DNA of 64,000 bases, from contig NZ_JABSNP010000016.1 in the NCBI RefSeq assembly GCF_013294115.1, positions 1 through 64,000 of the forward strand. Direction: 5' to 3'. Positions 58,328 through 64,000 of the stretch are shown piece by piece (positions within the stretch are counted from its first letter, which is position 1; every line of letters begins with the position of its first letter). The position numbers and the translations under genes were made by a program. Under the pieces are notes generated by a model, which had not been told where the DNA came from, searched no databases, and saw only the letters and a list, made by a program, of their open reading frames with translations. Source of the stretch: Hymenobacter caeli. GTDB lineage: Bacteria > Bacteroidota > Bacteroidia > Cytophagales > Hymenobacteraceae.

Positions 58328-60301
58328 CTACCACCGCGCTTCCCGCCGCCAGTTGCGGATGGGCACCACCCGGGCCGCGAAGCCATCGGCCAGGCGCGGG
58401 CCCCGGGCCACGTACTGCCGGCGGCGGGCCGCAAACGGGAAGGGCGCGTACCAGGGAATCTTGTCGGCCCGGTTTTGCAGCACCCACACGGGGTTGCCGG
58501 GGGCCAGGGCCACGGCCTGCACCGCGATGACGGGGTAGGGGGCGGGCCACACCAGCCGCTCGGGCAGGCCCAGCAGGCCGCTGCGCCCGGTCAGGCCGTC
58601 GAGGCCGCTGTAGCCCCGGAAGCCGCCCGAGCGGGCCAGCAGCCGCACCAGCCGCGCCCGTTCGAGCAGGGGCCGGCGTTTCTTCTCCCAAAACGCGTTG
58701 TGGAACGCCCGCGGGAACTGGCTGCGCACAAAGGCCTGGTCGGCGGGCGCGGGCAAGCGGTGCAGGATGTCGGCGTATTCGAGGCGGTTGAGGGCGGGCG
58801 CGATGATGTAGTGGCGGTACTCGATGAGCACCGGGCTGGCCACCAGCACCCCCGCCGCGGCCAGCGCCAGGCCCCAGGCCAGCGGCCGGGCCCCGCGCCG
58901 GGCCGCGGCCCACAGCCAGGGCAGCAGCAGCAGCGCCACCAGGGCCAGCAAAAAGCCGTAGCCGAACCGAAACGCCGGGGCCAGCCCGAACCAGAACGCC
59001 GCGCCGCCCACCGCCACCGCCCCCGCCACCAGCACCTGGGGGGCCTGGGGCAGGTGCCCGCGCCGGTACTGCCCGCGCCCCAGCAGCAGGCTGCCCGGCA
59101 GCAGCAGCGGCACGGCCAGCAGCGCCACTTGGTTGGCCCGGTACTGCTGCTGCCACCACAGCGGCAGCCAGAACTGCCAGGACTTGTCGTGCACGCTGAT
59201 TTGGTTGTAGAAGTCGGAATTACGCGCGTACTCCCGGATGTAGTCCTGGTGCAGGCGCAGCTCGGCCAGCGGAAACTTCCAGCTCGGGTTGAAAAAATCG
59301 AGGGCGGTGACGGGAAACACCAGGTAGCCGCTGATGACGTAGTTGCGGGCCAGCCACGGGGCCACGATGGCCACGGCCAATAGGCTCAGCACCCCCATGA
59401 ACCGCCCGTTCAGCAGGGCCCCCGAGCGCCCCACCCACCACAGGGCCAGCAGCAGCAGCGGCAGCGTGGACAGCTTGACGGTGACGGCCAGCACGCTCAG
59501 CAGGATAACGGCCGCGTGGCCCGTGCCCAGCGGCTGCCCGGGCCGGGGCGGCGGCAGGGCCAGGGCCTGCGCCAGGGCAAAGAAGACGAGCAGCGTCACG
59601 GCCGGGTCCGGCGAGAGCGAGGGCAAGTCGTCGAGCAGCCAAAATACCGCGAAGGCCGCCAGCACGAAGCGCACCGCGTCGGCCGGCCCACACCGGCCCT
59701 TGAACAACTGGTCCAGCCCCACCAGCCCGTACCAGCCGAACAAGACGAAAAAGACCGTGTTCAGCACCTGCAACGGGCTGCCCACGTAGCGCCCCCAGCT
59801 GAAAAGCGCCTCCGGCACGAACCACGCCGAGTTGAAGCCGATGTGCAGCTCCAGGTTGGCCAGGCCCGGCACCACGCCCATCTCCTCCAGCCACCGCACC
59901 GATTGGGCGTGGTAGTAGCCCGTGTCGATGTTGATGGGCGGCATGGTGGCCACGGCCAGCGCCACCAGGGCCAGCAGCCCGCCCAGGGCCAGCACCGCGC
60001 CGTGCAGCTGCCGCGCCCGGGCCCACTGCCGCCGCAGCAGCTGCCGCGTGGCCGGCTGCCACAGGCCGGTAGCCGCCGCGCCCGCCGCCGCCAGGTGGGC
60101 CCCCGTGTGCACCGGCCCCGCCAGCGACCACGCCTCCAGCAGCACCGTGAGCAGGGCCAGGCCGCCCAGCCAGGTCGTGAGGGCCGCCACCGGCCCGTCG
60201 TCCGTCAGCCGCAGGCAGAACCGCACGAAGCGCAAAAACCAATAGCCCAGCCCCAGCGGCAAGAGCAGCGCGTACAAGCCCGCCAGTACCAAAATAGCCA
60301 T
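58328..60301 (-). CDS. Large multi-pass membrane protein (LIC_10190-like)
   Basis: A 657-aa polytopic inner-membrane protein with 12 to 14 hydrophobic helices. It resembles the LIC_10190/glycosyltransferase-like membrane proteins common in Bacteroidota. A short periplasmic loop reads NIDTGYYHAQSVRWLEE with acidic residues, in the place where GT-C enzymes have their first catalytic Asp; this supports a lipid-linked sugar transferase or ligase role. It is next to an O-methyltransferase, and a GT9 gene lies about 3 kb upstream, so a polysaccharide role is possible. The assignment is a general resemblance only. Confidence 0.65.
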   Translation of the reverse strand: MAILVLAGLYALLLPLGLGYWFLRFVRFCLRLTDDGPVAALTTWLGGLALLTVLLEAWSLAGPVHTGAHLAAAGAAATGLWQPATRQLLRRQWARARQLHGAVLALGGLLALVALAVATMPPINIDTGYYHAQSVRWLEEMGVVPGLANLELHIGFNSAWFVPEALFSWGRYVGSPLQVLNTVFFVLFGWYGLVGLDQLFKGRCGPADAVRFVLAAFAVFWLLDDLPSLSPDPAVTLLVFFALAQALALPPPRPGQPLGTGHAAVILLSVLAVTVKLSTLPLLLLALWWVGRSGALLNGRFMGVLSLLAVAIVAPWLARNYVISGYLVFPVTALDFFNPSWKFPLAELRLHQDYIREYARNSDFYNQISVHDKSWQFWLPLWWQQQYRANQVALLAVPLLLPGSLLLGRGQYRRGHLPQAPQVLVAGAVAVGGAAFWFGLAPAFRFGYGFLLALVALLLLPWLWAAARRGARPLAWGLALAAAGVLVASPVLIEYRHYIIAPALNRLEYADILHRLPAPADQAFVRSQFPRAFHNAFWEKKRRPLLERARLVRLLARSGGFRGYSGLDGLTGRSGLLGLPERLVWPAPYPVIAVQAVALAPGNPVWVLQNRADKIPWYAPFPFAARRRQYVARGPRLADGFAARVVPIRNWRREARW

Positions 60302-60485
60302 GCGTGGGAGGTAAAGATTTAACCAATAACAGAATAAATATTCATTCTACCATAAGTTAAACCAAGCCGTACGCTTGCCAGCATCGGCCGGCCGTACGCC
60401 AGGTGCCCGCCGCGCAAGTAAAAATGCCGGGTGCCGCCGCCTTCCCGCCGCCCAAAAAGCGTCCGTGGGGCCGGGCCCGGCGGGC
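60302..60485. other. Intergenic region, AT-rich promoter side
   Basis: A 184-bp gap. The first 60 bases are AT-rich (aataacagaataaatattc) and are the likely promoter region of the 58328-60301 gene. The remainder is GC-rich without clear genes. No repeat is recognised. Confidence 0.4.
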
Positions 60486-60938
60486 TCACCCCCGCCACGG
60501 CTCCAGCCGGAACCGCCACACCTTGTAGCCCGACTTGCCAGTGACGTAGGTATGGTCGGCCACCTGAAAAAGTCCTTCGTAGCGAAACTGCCGGGCCGCC
60601 GGGGCCGGGGCAATGCGCCGGAATACCCGCACCGGCCGGCCCGTTTCCTGGCTGCGGGCCAGGCCCTGGTTGCGGTGGTTGAAGTCCTGGTCGGTTACCT
60701 GGCGGCCCGACTTGGGGCCGCGCCCGCCGTGCCCGGCGTACCAGAAGTAATCGGCGTGGACTTCGTCGTCCTCGTACTGGTCGGCCAGAACGAGGCTCTC
60801 GGCCCCGTGCTGGGCCGTGGCGCACACGCCCGTCCGCCGCGGCCGGTGCTGCCCAACGTCGGCCAGCGCGAGGCGCGAGGCAAACAAGTCGCCGGGCTGC
60901 GCCGTGCCGATGGGCCCAAAGGTCGGTAGCGCCATCAT
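60486..60938 (-). CDS. Stand-alone SRA/YDG-domain protein
   Basis: A 150-aa protein made of one SRA (SET and RING associated) domain. It matches the larger SRA-HNH protein upstream: FGPIGTAQPGDLFASRLAL, then an acidic YEDDE (55-59) and WYAGHGGRGP, VTDQDFN, and YKVWRFRLEP at the end. The G-x-H-x5-G... binding loop is degenerate (QHRPRRTG). It should bind modified cytosine or a related base, but lacks a nuclease domain. It is the last gene of the run M16 peptidase, SRA-HNH, SRA, with a gap of 23 bases from SRA-HNH. It could be an accessory reader or a duplicated, partly decayed copy. Confidence 0.8.
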   Translation of the reverse strand: MMALPTFGPIGTAQPGDLFASRLALADVGQHRPRRTGVCATAQHGAESLVLADQYEDDEVHADYFWYAGHGGRGPKSGRQVTDQDFNHRNQGLARSQETGRPVRVFRRIAPAPAARQFRYEGLFQVADHTYVTGKSGYKVWRFRLEPWRG

Positions 60939-60961
60939 ATCGGTAGCGTCACTACAATTAG

Positions 60962-61879
60962 TTACGACGGCTTTCCATCGGCTAACGGCTCGTAAAAATG
61001 CCCCCGGTGATAAGCCAAAAAGTCGGTGCCAACCACGTGCTTTTTTTGCGTGATGAGCCGGCCTGGCAAACCCAATAATTGTAGGTTATCGTTGATGCCA
61101 AAGCTGCCTAAATCAAATAATACGTGGTGGTTGGCGCACAGGCACAAGACATTAGCGAGGGCGTCGGGGCCGTGGTGCGGGGCCCCCAGCGGGCGAATGT
61201 GGGCCGCTTCCGCATAGGGTACCGCGCCGCGCAGCTGCACCCCACACACCTGGCAGCGGTAGTCGTGCAGGGCCTTCACGCGGCGGCTAACGGCTGTGTC
61301 GCGCACAACGCGTAGCACGGTACTGGCCCGGCGCGGGGCCGGGCCGTAGGCCAGGACGGGCTCTGCTGCTTCAAACAAATTCGGGGAATTGGATTCTGCG
61401 ACTGACGGCCCGCCGTCGGTTAGCAATCCTGCTGGCAATAGTTCCAGCCGGAAGCGCCACACGCGGTGGCCCGATTTACCCAACTCGGCCCAATAGCTAG
61501 CCACGCGGTAAAGGCCGTCGTAGCGGTAGAAGCTGCCGCTGCGGCCCTCTATTTTGCGCGTCACGCGCAGCGGCAGGCCCGCGGTGCAATTGCGCACCAA
61601 CTCCAGGTTGGCACCAGTCAAGGTTTGGTCGGCTACTTGCCGGTTGCTTTCGGCGCTGCGTCCCCCGCGGCCAGTGTAGATGATGACGTCGCCAAAGTCC
61701 ACGTCGTCTTCGTAGCCGCCCGACAGCACAATGGACGCCGCGCCCTCGCCCTGCCGGGCGCTGATGCCCGCCTGCGTTTGGGCGTGCACGCCCGCGCCGT
61801 GCAGCTCCAGGCGGTTGCGGAACTCGTGGCCGGGCGCTACGCCGGCAATGGGCCCAAACACGAACGGGAGCTTTGCCAT
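60962..61879 (-). CDS. SRA-HNH modification-dependent restriction endonuclease (type IV-like)
   Basis: A 305-aa protein. The N-terminal SRA domain (about residues 1-150) has the classic FGPI-G-x5-G-x-E-F-x-N-R, GVHAQTQAGI, SGGYEDDVD and IYTGRGGR motifs. These resemble UHRF1-type binders of 5-methylcytosine in a flipped-out state. The C-terminal HNH domain (about 195-285) has C209-x2-C212, AAHI (H227), N243 and C246-x-C248...H251-H252, an intact metal-finger nuclease. This architecture belongs to known SRA-HNH type IV restriction enzymes, which cut modified phage DNA. The recognised base is not evident. It is the middle gene of the M16-SRA-HNH-SRA run and starts 9 bases after the M16 stop. Confidence 0.9.
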   Translation of the reverse strand: MAKLPFVFGPIAGVAPGHEFRNRLELHGAGVHAQTQAGISARQGEGAASIVLSGGYEDDVDFGDVIIYTGRGGRSAESNRQVADQTLTGANLELVRNCTAGLPLRVTRKIEGRSGSFYRYDGLYRVASYWAELGKSGHRVWRFRLELLPAGLLTDGGPSVAESNSPNLFEAAEPVLAYGPAPRRASTVLRVVRDTAVSRRVKALHDYRCQVCGVQLRGAVPYAEAAHIRPLGAPHHGPDALANVLCLCANHHVLFDLGSFGINDNLQLLGLPGRLITQKKHVVGTDFLAYHRGHFYEPLADGKPS

Positions 61880-61888
61880 CGCGCCCCG

Positions 61889-63127
61889 TTATTTCCCCTC
61901 CGGCAGGTATTGCAGCACGCTCAGGTGCTCGTCGGTGAGCAGCTCGTTGGCCATGGCGAGCAGGTCCGGGGCCGTCACCTGCTCAATTTGGCCGAAGATT
62001 TCGCTCAGCGGCTCCACGCGGCCCAGGTCGAGGGTGCTCTTGCCGAGCAGCTGCATCAGGCCCGAGTTGCTTTCCTCGCTCATGGCGAGCTGGCCCATGA
62101 GCTGGTTTTTGGCCACGTGCAGCTGCGTGGTGGTCAGGGCTTTGTCGCGCAGCAGCTTCAGCTCCTTCTGCACCAGGCCCAGGGTGCGCTTCACCTGCTT
62201 GCCCTCGGTGCCGAAGTAGATGCCGAACAAACCGGTGTCGGTGTAGGGCGAGTAGGTGCTGTCGATGGTGTACACCAGGCCGTATTTTTCGCGCACGGCC
62301 AGGTTGAGGCGCGAGTTCATGCCGGGGCCCCCAAGAATGTTATTCAGCATGAAAAACGGGATGCGGCGGGCGTCGGCCAGCGGGTAGGCGGGGCCCCCCA
62401 CCAGGCAGTGCGCCTGGCTGATGGGCCGGCTTTCGAGCTGGGTTTTGCGCGCGTAGCCGGCAAAATCCTGGCGCGGCCGGGGCCCCCGCCGCGCCGGCAG
62501 GTCGCCCAGAAACTTGTCCGCCAGCCGCTTCACTTCCTTAAAAGGCAGGTTGCTCACCGAGCTGAACACCAGCCGGTCGGTGCGCACGTTCTCGTTATAA
62601 AACGCGTGGAAGTCGTCGGACGTGAAGCCGCTCACGCTTTCGCGGGTGCCCAAGATGTTGACGCCCAGCGGGTGCTGGCCGAACACCACGGCGTCGAAGT
62701 CGTCGACGATGGCGTCCTCCGGCGCGTCCTGGTACATGCTCATCTCCTCCAGAATCACGCCGCGCTCCTTCTCCAATTCGCGGCCGGGAAAGGTAGAATT
62801 GAACGTGAGGTCGGTGAGCAGCTCAAAGGCCCGCTCGAAGTGGGTGCTGAGCAGCGTGGCGTAGAAGCAGATTTTTTCCTTGGTGGTGTAGGCGTTCAGC
62901 TCGCCGCCCACGGTTTCGAGGCGGTTGAGGATGTGGAACGACTTGCGCTTGCGGGTGCCCTTGAAGGCCATGTGCTCCCAGAAGTGGGCCAGGCCTTGCT
63001 GGTGGGGGCCCTCGTCGCGCGAGCCGATGTCGAGCAAAAAGCCGCAGTGCGCGATTTTGGTGTGCGGCACCTGCTTGTGCAGCAGCCGGATGCCGTTGGG
63101 GTACTCGTGGATATCGTAATCAATCAT
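61889..63127 (-). CDS. M16-family zinc metallopeptidase
   Basis: A 412-aa insulinase-type peptidase. The inverted zinc motif H48-F-W-E51-H52 is followed by the third ligand region with ERGVILEE (about residues 122-129). The second half (about 200-410) is the inactive paired domain with the R/Y pair (AVREKYGLVYT). This is the normal single-chain layout of bacterial M16 (about 410 aa). It is expected to degrade peptides and could be periplasmic, but no signal peptide is seen. The start at 63127 is supported by a TAGTTTTG -7 box just upstream. It is next to the SRA-HNH gene (9-bp gap). Confidence 0.9.
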   Translation of the reverse strand: MIDYDIHEYPNGIRLLHKQVPHTKIAHCGFLLDIGSRDEGPHQQGLAHFWEHMAFKGTRKRKSFHILNRLETVGGELNAYTTKEKICFYATLLSTHFERAFELLTDLTFNSTFPGRELEKERGVILEEMSMYQDAPEDAIVDDFDAVVFGQHPLGVNILGTRESVSGFTSDDFHAFYNENVRTDRLVFSSVSNLPFKEVKRLADKFLGDLPARRGPRPRQDFAGYARKTQLESRPISQAHCLVGGPAYPLADARRIPFFMLNNILGGPGMNSRLNLAVREKYGLVYTIDSTYSPYTDTGLFGIYFGTEGKQVKRTLGLVQKELKLLRDKALTTTQLHVAKNQLMGQLAMSEESNSGLMQLLGKSTLDLGRVEPLSEIFGQIEQVTAPDLLAMANELLTDEHLSVLQYLPEGK

Positions 63128-63135
63128 AGAGACCA

Positions 63136-63143
63136 CAAAACTA
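63136..63143 (-). promoter_or_regulatory. -7 box TAGTTTTG of the M16/SRA run
   Basis: On the minus strand TAGTTTTG fits TAnnTTTG and lies only about 9 bases before the M16 start codon, suggesting a very short leader. Confidence 0.5.
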
Positions 63144-63177
63144 CCGCCGCCGGCCGGAGGTTTCACTTGGCGTAGCG

Positions 63178-63208
63178 CCCCGCCCCTTCCCGGTGGGGAG
63201 GGGGCGGG
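63178..63208. repeat. Strong GC hairpin after the glycosyltransferase
   Basis: gccccgccccttccc and ggggagggggcggggt are complementary. It sits just downstream of the minus-strand GT9 gene, without a clear T-run, so termination is uncertain. Confidence 0.4.
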
Positions 63209-63209
63209 G

Positions 63210-64000
63210 TTAGGTGCCCAGCGGCTCCAGCAGCTGCTCCACGGCAATGGTGTAGGCGCAGCGAAAGTGGCCCAGCGGGCAGGCCGCGTGCCCGTGCAGG
63301 CCGCAGGGCTTGCAGTCCAGCGGCTCCCGGGTTTCGACCACGCGCCCCGCCGGGCCCAGCGGCCCGAACCCGAACGCGGGCACCGTGGAGCAAAACACCG
63401 CCGTGACCGGGGCCCCCACCGCCGAGCACAGGTGCAGCGGGGCCGAGTCGTTCACGTAGTTCATGCGGGCCCCGCGCAGCAGGGCGGCCGAGGCCAGCAG
63501 GCCCAGCTGCCCGGCCAAACTGACGACGTTCGGGCGGCCGCTGGCCACGGCCAGGCGGTCGCAGGCGGGCGCGTCGGGCGGGCCCCCGAGCAGGTACACG
63601 CGCAGGCCGGGCGGCAAGGCGGCCAGCAGTTCCAGCCACTTGCTTTCGGGGTACTGCTTGGTGAACCACACCGACGTGGGGGCCAGGCACACATAGGGCC
63701 CCGCGGCGGCGTAGGGCGCGGCGGCGGCCTCGTCGGCGGCGGTGGGGTAGAGGCGGGGCGCCACCAGGGGCTGGGCGGCCGGGCGGGGCCCCCGGCGCTG
63801 GTGGCGCGGATTCTGGCTCAGCACCGGGGCCACCAGGGCCAGGTTGCGCTGCACCTCGTGGGTGCCGTTGCCCACGACGTGCCGCACGCGCCGCGTGAAC
63901 CACCGGCTGAACGGGTTTTCGGCGAACCCCGCCCGCGCCGGGGCCCCCGAAAACGCCGCGAGGAACCCCGTGCTGGCGTAGCGCTGCAACGTGGCCACGC
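63210..64000 (-). CDS. Glycosyltransferase family 9 (heptosyltransferase-like), 5'-truncated
   Basis: Only the C-terminal 263 aa or so are in the window; the gene continues beyond 64000 on the minus strand, so the first codon seen is internal. The GT9 signature is clear: LAPTSVWFTKQYPESKW (donor-side), then YLLGGPPD and the acceptor region YVNDSAPLHLCSAVGAPVTAVF with the typical P-x4-FGFGP. It should add sugars (heptose or similar) to lipopolysaccharide core or a related glycan. It is upstream of the M16 gene and ends 82 bases before its start codon. Confidence 0.88.
   Translation of the reverse strand, partial: VATLQRYASTGFLAAFSGAPARAGFAENPFSRWFTRRVRHVVGNGTHEVQRNLALVAPVLSQNPRHQRRGPRPAAQPLVAPRLYPTAADEAAAAPYAAAGPYVCLAPTSVWFTKQYPESKWLELLAALPPGLRVYLLGGPPDAPACDRLAVASGRPNVVSLAGQLGLLASAALLRGARMNYVNDSAPLHLCSAVGAPVTAVFCSTVPAFGFGPLGPAGRVVETREPLDCKPCGLHGHAACPLGHFRCAYTIAVEQLLEPLGT

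Noticed and set aside
61466..63175. 569-aa plus-strand frame opposite the SRA-HNH and M16 genes
   Set aside because: No recognisable domain, and both minus-strand genes are well supported.

Overview
The window looks like the chromosome of a GC-rich Bacteroidota bacterium, most probably a Hymenobacter-like member of the Cytophagales. This is inferred from gene content: several TonB-dependent receptors with N-terminal carboxypeptidase-regulatory-like domains, OmpA lipoproteins, TlpA/DUF4369-type thioredoxins, LIC_10190-like membrane proteins, TAnnTTTG-type -7 promoter boxes, and abundant intergenic inverted repeats. No rRNA, CRISPR array or transposase was seen.

Layout. 1-1.8 kb: a ferredoxin and its ferredoxin-NADP reductase. 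1.9-12.8 kb: an eight-gene plus-strand cassette made of a vWA-like lipoprotein, a three-helix membrane protein, a tubulin/FtsZ-like GTPase, a 1194-aa protein with an actin/Hsp70 ATPase core, a single-pass membrane protein, a MotA/ZorA-like channel subunit with a long coiled-coil tail, a MotB/ZorB-like subunit and a 39-aa membrane peptide. I regard this as the most novel item: a putative envelope-spanning, ion-driven machine coupled to cytoskeletal-type nucleotidases. 12.9-17.7 kb: a metal or siderophore uptake locus (Cys-containing small protein, TonB receptor, PepSY membrane protein). 18.3-20 kb: an AT-rich HEPN-family gene and a serine recombinase lying between tRNA-Arg(ACG) and a partial duplication of its 3' end, so probably a small acquired islet.

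20-41 kb is mostly housekeeping and envelope genes: a VTT-domain protein, cystathionine gamma-synthase, a GDSL lipoprotein, two beta-barrel paralogues, a large TonB receptor, a TlpA-like protein, an OmpA lipoprotein, AccD, two glycine-zipper OmpA paralogues, an endonuclease III homologue, a radical SAM protein, gamma-carbonic anhydrase, a TM2 protein, a CorC/HlyC protein and DsbD. A peculiar class-II tRNA-Leu-like gene (anticodon CUC, 46-nt variable arm) follows DsbD.

41-64 kb: an SPFH/flotillin-like protein, a repetitive secreted protein, thioredoxin, DnaE interrupted by a 418-aa intein, a fatty-acid desaturase, an M20 peptidase, a LysM/transglycosylase protein, a TonB-type receptor, an O-methyltransferase, a LIC_10190-like membrane protein, a putative type IV restriction pair (SRA and SRA-HNH), an M16 peptidase and a truncated GT9 glycosyltransferase. 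Coordinates and motifs were read directly from the sequence. Family assignments come from motif recognition without any database search.
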